A stretch of DNA of 64,000 nucleotides from Planococcaceae bacterium Storch 2/2-2 (lineage in GTDB: Bacteria; Bacillota; Bacilli; Bacillales_A; Planococcaceae). The position numbers and the translations under genes were made by a program. Shown here in pieces: positions 1 to 8,482 of the stretch. The notes under the pieces are model-generated. The model made no database searches. It was not told where the DNA came from and saw only the letters and a list, made by a program, of their open reading frames with translations. Location of the stretch: positions 496,001 to 560,000 of the forward strand of contig WOYE01000009.1 of NCBI GenBank assembly GCA_009740415.1, given 5' to 3'. The first letter of the stretch is position 1. Each line of letters opens with the position of its first letter.

Positions 1-518
1 TTCCGTCGTTTGAAGCGTACGTCGACCGGGCGAAAGAACTCGGGATGAAATTGCTCGTCGAAACGAAAACGTACGGGCACGAATCGGACGCCTTCGAAGA
101 GACGTTGGCGAACGTGTTGGAAGAAAAAGAAGTGACGGGCGAGTACGTCGTGCAGTCGCTCGATCTCGCATCGCTTCGAAAACTCGAATCGATCGACCCG
201 CGCATTGCGACGAGCGACGTCATCGCGCTCACGGTCGGTGGCTTTCCGAATACGCCGGCTCCGTACGTGAGCGTTGAAGACTTTTCCGTGAACGCATCAC
301 TCGTCCAGGCGGCGAATGCACAAGAGAAACAACTGTTCGTTTGGACGGTGAACAAAGAATCGCTCATGCACGATCATATTCGCCTCGGCGTGTACGGCAT
401 TATTACGAACCATGTTTCGACTGCTGTACGCGTACGTGATTCGTACGAAGACGGAGAGGGAATGATCGACCGCTTGCTTTGGCTTGCGGAACAGACGCGT
501 GAACGCGTCGGGTTGTAA
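1..518 (+). CDS. Glycerophosphodiester phosphodiesterase, C-terminal part (5' truncated)
   Basis: The reading frame is open from the left edge (codons begin at base 3), so this is the 3' part of a gene that starts outside the window. The visible 171 residues look like the second half of a GDPD TIM barrel: a strand with LLVETK, then a YVVQSLDL segment, and near the end QLFVWTVN followed by GVYGIITNH, the usual GDPD ending. The family hydrolyses glycerophosphodiesters to glycerol-3-phosphate and an alcohol. The N-terminal His-Glu catalytic segment is not visible. A bidirectional terminator follows. The family call is good; whether the protein has the N-terminal membrane domain found in some Bacillota homologues cannot be seen. 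Confidence 0.8.
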   Translation, partial: PSFEAYVDRAKELGMKLLVETKTYGHESDAFEETLANVLEEKEVTGEYVVQSLDLASLRKLESIDPRIATSDVIALTVGGFPNTPAPYVSVEDFSVNASLVQAANAQEKQLFVWTVNKESLMHDHIRLGVYGIITNHVSTAVRVRDSYEDGEGMIDRLLWLAEQTRERVGL

Positions 519-527
519 ACGAGAGAA

Positions 528-560
528 AAGACGAGCCTTCCGGTGAGGGAGGCTCGTCTT
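528..560. terminator. Bidirectional intrinsic terminator
   Basis: An 11-bp inverted repeat (AAGACGAGCCT at 528-538 and AGGCTCGTCTT at 550-560) lies between the convergent GDPD and GNAT genes. The stop codon of the minus-strand gene overlaps its right arm. Confidence 0.8.
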
Positions 561-1053
561 ATTCGTCGTCTAACGTTTTTTCATAGCAAAGCGCCGGTGG
601 GTCGAAGGTAAGCACGGTGCACGATAGTGTAAAACCGAGCCGTTCGACGAGTCGGATTGACGCTTCGTTGTTCGGATGGATGAGCGCGGTGAGTCGGGAC
701 CAACCGATCGCTTTCGCTTCTTCAATGAGCATGGCGACGACAGTTGATCCGATGCCACGCCGCCAATACGGTTTGTCGATTTCATACCCGATCTCCGCTT
801 CGTTTCGCGCTTCATCGATATGTTGAAACCCTGCCGTTCCGATGACGTGTCCGTCGTAGACGATGGCGCATCGTTTCGTATCGTCCAATCCGTTCATAAA
901 GTCGATCATGTGGCGGACGTCGGTCGCGTCGATGAACGATTCGATGTTCATAAATTCAGCAACGTCCGGGTCCGTCCAAATGGCAAAAAGTGCTTCCGCA
1001 TCGCCTCGTTCGATCGGTCGTAACGAGAGGCGAGCGGTTCGTTTATTGTTCAT
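559..1053 (-). CDS. GNAT family N-acetyltransferase (RimJ/RimL-like)
   Basis: A 164-residue protein with a GNAT fold of the Acetyltransf_3 (ribosomal-protein-serine/alanine acetyltransferase-like) type. It opens with an RLSLRPIERGDAEALF strand-helix typical of the family, and the acetyl-CoA binding segment is RRGIGSTV at about 118-125, followed by NEASIRLVERLGF. It would transfer acetyl from acetyl-CoA to an amine; the substrate is unknown. It is clearly paralogous to the GNAT at 2180-2671 (shared IDxMN, GFQ, AEIGYE and SIRLVER blocks). The two flank the chemoreceptor gene. The GAGGAG upstream is about 11 bases from the ATG, somewhat long. Confidence 0.85.
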   Translation of the reverse strand: MNNKRTARLSLRPIERGDAEALFAIWTDPDVAEFMNIESFIDATDVRHMIDFMNGLDDTKRCAIVYDGHVIGTAGFQHIDEARNEAEIGYEIDKPYWRRGIGSTVVAMLIEEAKAIGWSRLTALIHPNNEASIRLVERLGFTLSCTVLTFDPPALCYEKTLDDE

Positions 1054-1108
1054 CGTGAGTCAAACTCCTCGTTCTCCATTTCATAGGGCCTTACGAAGTA
1101 GGGACCGG

Positions 1109-2002
1109 TTACTCAGACATACTTTGTAAATATTGTTTCGATTTTCGTTCGAGCTCTTCCGAGGAAGCGATCAAACTGTCGAAGTCGCGTACCATCGTAA
1201 AGATTTGTTCTTGCGTCGTTTCGAGGTCCGCTTGCAAGACGTTCGTCTGCGCGTCGATCGTATTAATTTCGCTCGCCATCGATTCGACGCTTTCTTTAAT
1301 TTCTTGGACGGACGCTTTCACGTTGTCGGACAATTTCCGCACTTCTTGGGCGACGATGCTGAACCCTTTTCCGTGTTCGCCGGCACGCGCCGCTTCGATC
1401 GCCGCATTCAAACCGAGCAAATTCGTCTGGACGGAAATGTCGTTGATCGTTTTGACGATCGAGTTAATGCTATCCATTTTCGTATGGAGCGAATCGAACT
1501 GCGTTAAGTTTTCTTGGAACGTCGCATTGTACGTTTCGATGCCGTCGAGTAAGAGACGACTTTGTTCAATGCCGCTCGTCGATTTTTGAAGCAAGACGTC
1601 CGATAATTCATACATGTCGCTCACGAGCGAGACGCGGTCGGTAATTTCTGTCGCGATTTTACATACTTGGACGACTTCCGTCCGTTCGTCGTTCCAAATC
1701 GGCATGTACGTCGCTTCAAACCAGTGCGATTCGTCTCGTTTTCCCTTGCGTTCGATGTTGTTTTGGAAACTGATCCCTTTCCATAAATTGTTCCACAACT
1801 CGCGGTATTCACGGCTGCGTACGTAATGGGGGAAGCAGAGATCTTGGTGGGACAAACGTAACATTTCATTCGGGCGGTACCCGAGCGATTGAGCGAACGC
1901 CTCGTTCACTGAAATGACGCGGCGGTCTTTGTCGAAAAAGATGACGGCCATATTTTGTTCGATCGCTCGAATGAACGACTGTTCTGAAATACCTTCTAAC
2001 AT
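1109..2002 (-). CDS. Soluble PAS-domain methyl-accepting chemotaxis-type protein
   Basis: A 297-residue cytoplasmic receptor without membrane segments. Residues 8-125 form a PAS sensor domain ([21 protein letters not shown], ending with ITDRVSL). A short coiled coil leads into an MCP signalling hairpin whose conserved tip lies at about 195-225 ([15 protein letters not shown] then [15 protein letters not shown]), the segment that binds CheW/CheA. The signalling domain is short. Known members with this layout sense redox, ligands or small molecules and feed the chemotaxis kinase; the ligand here is unknown. The start has GAGAGGAAA nine bases upstream. Confidence 0.88.
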   Translation of the reverse strand: MLEGISEQSFIRAIEQNMAVIFFDKDRRVISVNEAFAQSLGYRPNEMLRLSHQDLCFPHYVRSREYRELWNNLWKGISFQNNIERKGKRDESHWFEATYMPIWNDERTEVVQVCKIATEITDRVSLVSDMYELSDVLLQKSTSGIEQSRLLLDGIETYNATFQENLTQFDSLHTKMDSINSIVKTINDISVQTNLLGLNAAIEAARAGEHGKGFSIVAQEVRKLSDNVKASVQEIKESVESMASEINTIDAQTNVLQADLETTQEQIFTMVRDFDSLIASSEELERKSKQYLQSMSE

Positions 2003-2179
2003 ATAATCTTTCCTCTCTTTAAAAGCGTCTCAATCGTTAGACGACGGGCGACTTTTTTCATTACTTTTGTTCTATTGTACACGTTAAACGACCTATCGCT
2101 CAACTGTTATCGAAAGGTTTTCCATCGTCGGTTCGTTTCGAAGCAGATATGGAGGCAGGAGGCATTCGCTATTGTCGAT

Positions 2180-2671
2180 TCAAACGGAAGGATCGGTCAG
2201 TCGAAAGACGTATCGGACCGTTCCATCTTCAGCGCGCGTGCCGTCTGGCGTGAAGCCGAATCGTTCGACGAGTCGAATCGACGGCTCGTTCTGCTCGTCG
2301 ATCCAGGCAACGACGTGCGTCCATTCCGTCTGTCGTGCCAAGCGGAGTAACGCATCGACAATTTCGGTTCCGAACCGTTGACGCCATGCGCTTTTTTTCA
2401 ATTCGTATCCGATTTCCGCCGCCGTTTCAGTCATTTGTTGAAAGCCACACGAACCGAGCACTTCTCCTTCGCATCGTACAGTGTAGCGGATGGCATCGGG
2501 TTGGTCGTTCATCCAGTCGATCATCGCTCGTGCTTCTTCGACCGTTTCAAACGGTTCGATGTTCATCCACTTCGTGACGGCAGGATCGCTCCAAATCGGA
2601 AACAGCTCGTATTGATCGTCTCGTGTCATAGCGCTTGCGATCAGTCGTTCGGTCGTAAATGTTGTTTTCAT
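2180..2671 (-). CDS. GNAT family N-acetyltransferase (second paralogue)
   Basis: A 163-residue Acetyltransf_3-type GNAT closely related in block pattern to the gene at 559-1053. Key elements are the N-terminal TERLIASAMTRDD, the central GSCGFQQM and AEIGYEL strands, the CoA-binding RQRFGTEIV region (a looser pyrophosphate loop than in the paralogue) and the NEPSIRLVERFGF ending. The substrate is unknown. Three ATG codons follow one another; the third (2671) is chosen because the GAGGG ribosome site then has a 6-base spacing. It is divergent from the Fic gene, so the 100-base gap should hold promoters for both. Confidence 0.83.
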   Translation of the reverse strand: MKTTFTTERLIASAMTRDDQYELFPIWSDPAVTKWMNIEPFETVEEARAMIDWMNDQPDAIRYTVRCEGEVLGSCGFQQMTETAAEIGYELKKSAWRQRFGTEIVDALLRLARQTEWTHVVAWIDEQNEPSIRLVERFGFTPDGTRAEDGTVRYVFRLTDPSV

Positions 2672-2771
2672 CATCATCCCTCTTTTCTACTCTGTAGTAT
2701 GAAAAGGAGGCGCGCACTTGTCAAGCGATGCCCGTTTGGTAAAATGGAAGAAAAAGAAAAGGGGAGAGGGC

Positions 2772-3578
2772 ATGACGAATAAACGATCGGTCGAATGGGC
2801 GAAACAGTTCGTAACGTTAGGAGGTGTCGCGCTTTCGGCGCATGATGCACCACTTTTTGAATCGTACGCGCGAGGTGACATGTCGTTACGGGACGTACGA
2901 ACGTCTCTTATGAAACGGTACGAGGCAACGGAGCGTGTACTGCTCGATGAAGCAAAAAGAGATCCTTACGTCGTTGAAGGCTCAGACGTCTTACGGAATC
3001 GGTTCGGCGTGACCGATGAAGCAACGCTCGCATCGATCGAAGCAGCTTACGGTGTGCTAACGTTGCTCGAAGCGAGACAGGTTTCATTTCTGCTTACGAA
3101 AGACGGCGTGTACGACGTGCACCGCGCGTTGTTTCAAGACGTGTACGACTGGGCGGGGGAGCCCCGTCTTCGAAACGTGTACAAAGCGGAGCGAGTGCTC
3201 GGAGGGATGAGCGTCGATTATGCCGATGTGACCGTCGTCGATGAAGCTCTCGATCGAGCGGTCCGCCGTCTCATCGTTGATCCGTGGCGAGAAACGACGC
3301 GTCGCGCACGGATCGAAACGTTCGCACGGGCGTTTGTAGACGTGTGGACGGTGCATCCGTTTCGGGAAGGCAATACGCGCACGCTCACCTTTTTCGCCTA
3401 CCGCGTCGCTGCCTCTCACGGTGTGACGATCGATGCCCGTCTGTTGACCCGTCGACCGGTCCATTTTCGCGAGGCGCTCGTCGTCGCCAGTTTAGGTGAA
3501 TATGCGGAGAGAGGTCCGGTCGAAGCGCTTCTCGATGAAGCGTGGTTCGAAGCCGACTCGTACCTTAACGAAAGTTAA
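2772..3578 (+). CDS. Fic family protein with N-terminal VbhA-like domain
   Basis: A 268-residue Fic/DOC-fold protein. The catalytic loop HPFREGNTR (195-203) matches HxFx(D/E)GNxR completely: His195 as base, Glu199 for metal, Arg203 for phosphate binding. FQDVYDWAGE (121-130) is the usual Fic core helix. Fic enzymes attach AMP (or another nucleotide group) to target hydroxyls. Residues 7-50 resemble the VbhA-type antitoxin helix bundle (LFESYARGDMSLRDV), so toxin and antitoxin appear fused. At the place of the inhibitory [S/T]xxxE[G/N] motif the sequence reads FVTLGG, without the glutamate. The start at 2772 has GGGGAG 6 bases upstream; an in-frame start at 2718 lacks a ribosome site. Confidence 0.87.
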   Translation: MTNKRSVEWAKQFVTLGGVALSAHDAPLFESYARGDMSLRDVRTSLMKRYEATERVLLDEAKRDPYVVEGSDVLRNRFGVTDEATLASIEAAYGVLTLLEARQVSFLLTKDGVYDVHRALFQDVYDWAGEPRLRNVYKAERVLGGMSVDYADVTVVDEALDRAVRRLIVDPWRETTRRARIETFARAFVDVWTVHPFREGNTRTLTFFAYRVAASHGVTIDARLLTRRPVHFREALVVASLGEYAERGPVEALLDEAWFEADSYLNES

Positions 3579-3674
3579 TCGGATGTAAGGAACGGTTAAG
3601 CGATTTTTCGTTTCTTTTCTTCTACACTGAATAGAGAACGTTTTTTTGGCTAGTGGAGCCGGTGAAACGTAGAA

Positions 3675-3842
3675 ATGGGGTGGGAAGATGGGAAATGGCT
3701 CGTATTGACGCTCGCACTCGGTGCGTGTTACAGCTATCTCGTATGGAAGATGGACAGTTGGGTGAGCCCGGTGTTCGTACTCGGTCTCTTGTTCGTCATA
3801 AATGCCGTCGTCGGACGGATCGCGTCGGCGTCTCGTTCATAA
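3675..3842 (+). CDS. Small two-TM membrane protein (55 aa)
   Basis: A 55-codon ORF with two hydrophobic stretches (residues about 8-24, WLVLTLALGACYSYLVW, and 31-46, SPVFVLGLLFVINAVV) joined by a short polar turn KMDSW. It sits alone between the Fic gene and a strong terminator that begins just after its stop, which supports it being a real short transcript. A GGTGA lies 9 bases upstream of the ATG. No family recognised. A competing overlapping frame at 3653-3847 reads as arginine-rich and is judged a shadow. Confidence 0.65.
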   Translation: MGWEDGKWLVLTLALGACYSYLVWKMDSWVSPVFVLGLLFVINAVVGRIASASRS

Positions 3843-3853
3843 AGTGAGAAAGG

Positions 3854-3887
3854 AAAAACGCTACCCGTTTGCAAGGGTAGCGTTTTT
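3854..3887. terminator. Bidirectional intrinsic terminator
   Basis: A 13-bp perfect stem (AAAAACGCTACCC at 3854-3866, GGGTAGCGTTTTT at 3875-3887) with T-runs on both strands. It separates the small membrane gene from the convergent DUF418 gene. Confidence 0.9.
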
Positions 3888-5054
3888 TTAGGCGGTCGGT
3901 CGTTTCGGATAGGCGAGTGCTTCTGCTTTTTTCCAAAGCGATTCGATCGGTCCGCGTTCAAAGTAGCGGAGCCAAATGGTAGACAATAGCATTAACGTGA
4001 ATCCGATGCACGCCCATGCGAGGACCGTTTGCGCGTCGCTTTCAAGCGGTGCAAGGCCGAACCCCCATTCGTAAAAGAGAATGGAGCTGATGACGTTTTG
4101 CCCGATGTAACACGTCAATGCCATTTTCCCGACGTGTTCGAGTCCGCTTTGGAGTATAGGTAAGAAGCGAGTTCGCTCCCATAAAAAGACGAGCCCTAAA
4201 TAGAAGAAAGCGACCATCGGCGCGATGATATAGCGTCCTGCCATTCCGAGAGAAGGGAAACGATCCGGTAGGTACTCGGATAAGAGAAGGAGGGGCACGC
4301 CGACGAGTAAGCCGAACAATAGGACGCGTCGTTGCAACGTGCGTGCGCGCCGGTCGGTTCCGATCAGTCCTGCTTGAACGAGCAACGCTCCGATTAAAAA
4401 GAGCGCGAGGTTCATCGGAATGATCATGATCGCTTCTTGTCGCCCTTCCCAAAAATGAGCGAGGCGGTCTTGCACTTGACCGACATACGTTTCTGCGATG
4501 TCCCACTCGTATTCAGCTTCAGACCAGTCGATCTCTCCTCTGTCATCGAATAATGTTCCACCGAACCGTTCGTTGAGCGTGCGCTTTTCTTCGGCTGTTA
4601 AAGGAGGCTCTTCGCCACCGATTGACCAAGGTGTCGGGCCGAATTGAGAAAACCCGTGAACGGCGAGTGATAGGATAATGACGGAAAGGATCACTTTTTT
4701 AGACCGTGTAATGAGTAAAGAAGCGATGATGCCAACGAAGGCGTAGCTCATTAAGACGTCGAATTCGAAAACGAAAACGTAGTGAAGGAAGCCGTCGAGA
4801 AAGAGAAGAATCATCGACCAAATGTAAATGCGTCGCCACGGAAGGCCGCGTCGTTGTAAACTGTCGTGTTTTAACTGCATGCCAATTCCAAACATGAGCG
4901 TGAGCAATCCTAAAAATTTTCCGTTCGTTAACGCGCTGGAAAGAGCGGAAAGCCACGTCATTTCCATCGTTCTTGTAAAAATCCAAATGTTCGTCCCGAG
5001 CGTCCCTAAAATCGCGACGCCACGGGCGATGTCTAATGCACGAAATCGATTCAT
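3888..5054 (-). CDS. DUF418 (YeiB-like) multi-pass membrane protein
   Basis: A 388-residue integral membrane protein. The N-terminus RALDIARGVAILGTLGTN (5-22) is the signature start of DUF418/YeiB proteins, and the C-terminus carries the family's LRYFERGPIESLWK pattern. About eight to ten membrane helices can be read, with a large soluble loop near residues 150-205. The biochemical role of the family is not established. It lies 17 bases downstream of the histidine kinase gene on the same strand, so it is probably co-transcribed with the two-component system and could be its partner or target. Confidence 0.85.
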   Translation of the reverse strand: MNRFRALDIARGVAILGTLGTNIWIFTRTMEMTWLSALSSALTNGKFLGLLTLMFGIGMQLKHDSLQRRGLPWRRIYIWSMILLFLDGFLHYVFVFEFDVLMSYAFVGIIASLLITRSKKVILSVIILSLAVHGFSQFGPTPWSIGGEEPPLTAEEKRTLNERFGGTLFDDRGEIDWSEAEYEWDIAETYVGQVQDRLAHFWEGRQEAIMIIPMNLALFLIGALLVQAGLIGTDRRARTLQRRVLLFGLLVGVPLLLLSEYLPDRFPSLGMAGRYIIAPMVAFFYLGLVFLWERTRFLPILQSGLEHVGKMALTCYIGQNVISSILFYEWGFGLAPLESDAQTVLAWACIGFTLMLLSTIWLRYFERGPIESLWKKAEALAYPKRPTA

Positions 5055-5071
5055 GAAAGCAACCTCTTTTC

Positions 5072-6295
5072 TTAACGAGCGTTGCGTAGGAACGTGAAGG
5101 TGAATGTCGTACCCGAGTGGTCGGATGCGACGTCGATCGTGCCGTTGTGGCGAGTGACAATTTCTTTCGTTAAAGCGAGTCCGATGCCCGTATTGCCGGA
5201 AGCACCGGTGTAAAATCGTTCAAAAATGTGCGGGAGGTCGTCGGGCGCGATGCCGTCTCCATCGTCTATGACAGCAAGAGTGACCGATTCGCCGCGCTCC
5301 TCCATTCGGACGGTGACGGTGGAACGAGCATACGCGACGGCGTTCGTTAACACGTTCGTCACCGCTTTGATCAATTGCCGTTCATCGCCTCGTACGAGCG
5401 GGGCCGACCGAGCAGGGTCGACGATGAGTGTGACGTGCCGCTTCGCTGCGATCGGTTCGACCGTGCGCAAACTGTCGAAGACGAGTTCGTTCCAATCGAG
5501 CGGTTCGTACGTTTCGTGCAACTGTCCGCTTTCCAATTTCGATAAAAAGAGCAATTCTTCGACGAGGTCGCTCATTTTTTCGCTTTCGGACAAAATGACG
5601 GACGTCGCTCGATCGGCTGGAATGACGCCGGTTTGCCATCCTTCGGCGTACCCTTGGATCGACATGATCGGCGTCTTCAATTCGTGAGAAGCGTTTTGGA
5701 AAAAGTGTTGCATTTTTTCTTCCGCGTTTTCAATGCGTTGGCCGAGGCGAATACCCCACCATCCGGCAACGAGCGTAAAGAGAACGAGAATGAACGTGAA
5801 GATGCCGTTCATCGTCCGCGACAACAAGACGAGCGGAGACGCGTTGACGTAAAGCAACACGTATTCGCCGAATTCTTCGTCACCGGATAGGAGCGACGGC
5901 GTTTCGACGAACGATAGGTAAAACCGTTCGTCGCCGATTGTCGTTCGATGGATCGTGCCTTGCGGGTACGCGCGCGTATCAAGAAGACGTGCGAGCTTTT
6001 TCTCCCGCTCGGTTAAAAACGGGTGGAGGGCGTCGCGACCTTCGTCTAAAAAGAGAAAATTGACTTGCATCGTTTTCGTATAATCGTTTGCTGGTGCCCA
6101 TTCGATCGTGATGTCGTCATCGAGCGGCAAGGCGTCGCTTTCGAGGAAGAGAAGCTCTTCTTCAAGTGCGGCGTGCGCTTCGGAGTCGATGTAGTTCGAC
6201 ATGAGAACGTTGAAGGCGATCATGACGAGAAGGAGAGCGCCGATCACGGTCGAGGCGACGAAAAGGACGAGTTGTCGTTTCGTACGTCGTTTCAT
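5072..6295 (-). CDS. Two-component sensor histidine kinase
   Basis: A 407-residue HK with two membrane helices (about 8-33 and 161-182) enclosing an extracytoplasmic sensor loop of about 125 residues. The dimerisation box is NASHELKTPIMSIQGY with phospho-acceptor His204. The ATPase domain shows the N box (NVLTNAVAYA), G1 (DDGDGI), F box (HIFERFY) and G2 (TGIGLAL). It would autophosphorylate and pass phosphate to the regulator encoded just upstream. The ATG at 6295 overlaps the regulator's TGA (ATGA), supporting this start over an in-frame extension to 6361. The stimulus is unknown. Confidence 0.93.
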   Translation of the reverse strand: MKRRTKRQLVLFVASTVIGALLLVMIAFNVLMSNYIDSEAHAALEEELLFLESDALPLDDDITIEWAPANDYTKTMQVNFLFLDEGRDALHPFLTEREKKLARLLDTRAYPQGTIHRTTIGDERFYLSFVETPSLLSGDEEFGEYVLLYVNASPLVLLSRTMNGIFTFILVLFTLVAGWWGIRLGQRIENAEEKMQHFFQNASHELKTPIMSIQGYAEGWQTGVIPADRATSVILSESEKMSDLVEELLFLSKLESGQLHETYEPLDWNELVFDSLRTVEPIAAKRHVTLIVDPARSAPLVRGDERQLIKAVTNVLTNAVAYARSTVTVRMEERGESVTLAVIDDGDGIAPDDLPHIFERFYTGASGNTGIGLALTKEIVTRHNGTIDVASDHSGTTFTFTFLRNAR

Positions 6296-6999
6296 CCGTT
6301 CGTCCCTCGTTCGATCAGTTGATAGCCGACTCCCCAAACCGATTGGATCGTCGCGGTGCACGAAGCAGCAATCATTTTTTTCCGGAGCCGGCGAACCGTT
6401 TCATCGGTTACTCGCGTTTCCACACTCGCATCGAATCCCCAAACGTTTTGGAGGAGGGCGTCGCGAGAAATCGCTTTTTTCGGGCGCGCCATGAAATAAA
6501 CGAGCACGTGCCGTTCGGTCGGTGTGAGCGGGAGCGGTGCGTCATCGTGATAAATCGTCTGTTCTTCTTCCACGTACCGCAACGGGCCGAATGTGACGTC
6601 TGTCGTTTCATCGGTAAGCGGAGCGCCCGTCCGTTCCATTTCGACCCGTCGAAGCAACGCTTTAATGCGCATCATGAGGACGGTCGGGCGAAACGGTTTC
6701 GTTAAATAGTCGTCGCTTCCGAGCGTAATGCCTTGGACGTAATCGAGTTCACTATCTTTTGCGGTGAGGACGATGATCGGGACGGTCGACGTCTCGCGAA
6801 TGTTTTTGCAAATGGTGAATCCGTCCGTTCCTGGCATCATGACGTCGAGGACGATCAAATGAGGCGGGCGTTGTTGAAAGGCTTCGTAAAGCGCATCTCC
6901 TGTTTCGAACGCTTCGATGTCATAACCAGCGGTCGTTAAAAACGAGACGAGCAGTTCGCGAATCGAAGCGTCGTCTTCGGCGATGTAAATGAGTAACAT
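6292..6999 (-). CDS. OmpR/PhoB-family response regulator
   Basis: A 235-residue regulator. The receiver domain (1-115) has the acidic pair EDD at 8-10, phospho-acceptor Asp52 (LDVMMPGTDG), Thr79 and Lys101 (TKPF). The C-terminal winged helix (about 135-230) ends in VWGVGYQL, the usual OmpR-type hairpin. It forms a translationally coupled operon with the downstream kinase (4-base overlap). Without a recognisable operator in view the regulon cannot be assigned; the co-transcribed DUF418 gene is the nearest candidate. Confidence 0.95.
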   Translation of the reverse strand: MLLIYIAEDDASIRELLVSFLTTAGYDIEAFETGDALYEAFQQRPPHLIVLDVMMPGTDGFTICKNIRETSTVPIIVLTAKDSELDYVQGITLGSDDYLTKPFRPTVLMMRIKALLRRVEMERTGAPLTDETTDVTFGPLRYVEEEQTIYHDDAPLPLTPTERHVLVYFMARPKKAISRDALLQNVWGFDASVETRVTDETVRRLRKKMIAASCTATIQSVWGVGYQLIERGTNG

Positions 7000-7149
7000 A
7001 GGCGTCCATCCTTTCTATTCAATCGTTGTGTTCACTATACCACGTTCCTACACGAGGCTCGAACTGTATTCGTTCTCAGTGTAAACGGAACGGGGTGGCA
7101 CATCTCTCGTCATTTCGTCAACGATTTGTCAACATTTTGTCACAACGAA

Positions 7150-7174
7150 AAAGCGCATGCCTCGCATGCGCTTT
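7150..7174 (-). terminator. Intrinsic terminator for the SDR gene
   Basis: An 11-bp perfect stem (AAAGCGCATGC, loop CTC, GCATGCGCTTT). Read on the minus strand it is followed by TTTTTCG, so it ends the SDR transcript about 90 bases after the stop codon. The remaining sequence between 7000 and 7149 is the upstream region of the response regulator; no clear promoter hexamers were identified. Confidence 0.75.
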
Positions 7175-7260
7175 CCGGTAAAAGTAGATGTTTGTTGATT
7201 TCTTACACGTCCATCGTACGAAACGAGCGGTACGTGTAGAAGTACAGCTTCATCCATCCG

Positions 7261-8016
7261 TTACAATATGACGTCGGGTGTTTCTGGAATAATTTGTCCC
7301 CCGTCGATGACGAGCGATTGGCCGGTAATGTAGTTCGCTTCTTTTGAGGCGAAAAATGCGACCGCTGCACCGATATCTTCCGGTTCGCCGAGACGTTTCA
7401 TCGGCACGGCATTCGCTCCTTTTTCACTTAAAATGCCGAGTTGCTTTTTCAATCCTTCGGTCGCGATCATACCCGGTTGGACGGCGTTGACCGTAATGCC
7501 GTATTTCGCGTATTCGACCGCGGTGCTCCGCATGTACCCGAGAATGGCCGCTTTCGTCGCTCCGTAAATCGAACCGCCCGGGTAGCCGGTAATGTCGCCC
7601 GTAATGGAAGACGTTAAAATGACGCGTCCGTACCCGCGTTCTTTCATGACGCGAAGAACCGGTTTCGCTGTGAAAAAGACGCCTTTTAAGTTGATCGACT
7701 GAATGACGTCCCAATCGCTCTCTTCCATCTCTTCAATGTACACTTCCGGGTAAATGCCCGCGTTCGCTGCTAAAATGTCGATCGTGCCGTGTCGTTCAAC
7801 GATCGCTTCGACGACGCGCTCCGCTTCTTTCGGTTGGGTAACGTCCAATTTGTAAAACTCACCACCGAGCGCTTCCGCCGTTCGTTTGCCGTCTTCCTCA
7901 TTCACATCGGCGATCATGACACGTGCGCCCGCTTTCGTCAACGTTTCCGCAATCCCTTTACCAATTCCGTTCGCTGCACCTGTCACGAGTGCGATTTGTC
8001 CAGTTAAGTCAAACAT
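7261..8016 (-). CDS. Short-chain dehydrogenase/reductase (SDR), classical
   Basis: A 251-residue classical SDR. It shows the Rossmann TGAANGIGKG cofactor motif near residue 12, the NAG motif (AANAGIY), catalytic Ser in LTSSITG, and the active-site YGATK (Tyr-x-x-x-Lys), then the ADxGG-like closing segment GQSLVIDGGQ. It will oxidise or reduce a carbonyl/hydroxyl with NAD(P)(H); similarity in pattern is to FabG/3-oxoacyl reductase-like and glucose dehydrogenase-like members, but the substrate cannot be told. The start at 8016 is preferred because GAAAGGG lies 9 bases upstream; the upstream extension to 8211 reads as noncoding. Confidence 0.88.
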   Translation of the reverse strand: MFDLTGQIALVTGAANGIGKGIAETLTKAGARVMIADVNEEDGKRTAEALGGEFYKLDVTQPKEAERVVEAIVERHGTIDILAANAGIYPEVYIEEMEESDWDVIQSINLKGVFFTAKPVLRVMKERGYGRVILTSSITGDITGYPGGSIYGATKAAILGYMRSTAVEYAKYGITVNAVQPGMIATEGLKKQLGILSEKGANAVPMKRLGEPEDIGAAVAFFASKEANYITGQSLVIDGGQIIPETPDVIL

Positions 8017-8482
8017 GTTCATCATCCCTTTCGTTGTAAATGAAAACGCTATCAACCCCACCATACCATATCGTACCATTCCTTTCGAATGGAACGACTG
8101 GAGAGAAAGAGCGTACATTTCAAACGTTTCGCGTGCATCGTCCAAATGGTGTGCCGGTTCGAACGAAAGGGAAGAGGCATCGCGATGGAATGGACGTATG
8201 AAAGATGTCAAGCAACCTTTACAATGTCACTTCTCTCTGATTGAATAGGGGAGAAGAACTAGGCATCCACGTCACGATTTGCTAGAACGTCAATAGAAAC
8301 GAGAACATTTTTTTCTGCCTTTCGTCCATGAAAGATGCGGTGAAAATCGTTCAACCGACGACGATTGGAAATGAAACGATCGATTTTTTAGTCATCAAAA
8401 GGAGCAGGCGGTGAAGCGACGGGTGATTACGATTGGAGCGGTCCGCGTGTCGAATGCTGAATCATGTAGAGGAGGAGATCGA
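8017..8482. other. Intergenic region between divergent SDR and YcdB-like genes
   Basis: About 460 bases with no convincing gene. A 28-codon frame (8328-8414) ends overlapping a GTG at 8411 that has its own AAAGGAG six bases upstream and is in frame with the next gene; it adds 24 residues without family character. Promoters for both flanking genes should lie here, but no clear hexamer pair was found. Confidence 0.5.

Noticed and set aside
3653-3847. 64-aa ORF overlapping the small membrane gene
   Set aside because: Arg-rich, no ribosome site, and the alternative frame gives a coherent two-TM protein with a proper start.
8328-8414. 28-codon ORF ending in a GTGA overlap with a possible start of the next gene
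   Set aside because: No ribosome site and no family character; kept only as a note on the gap.
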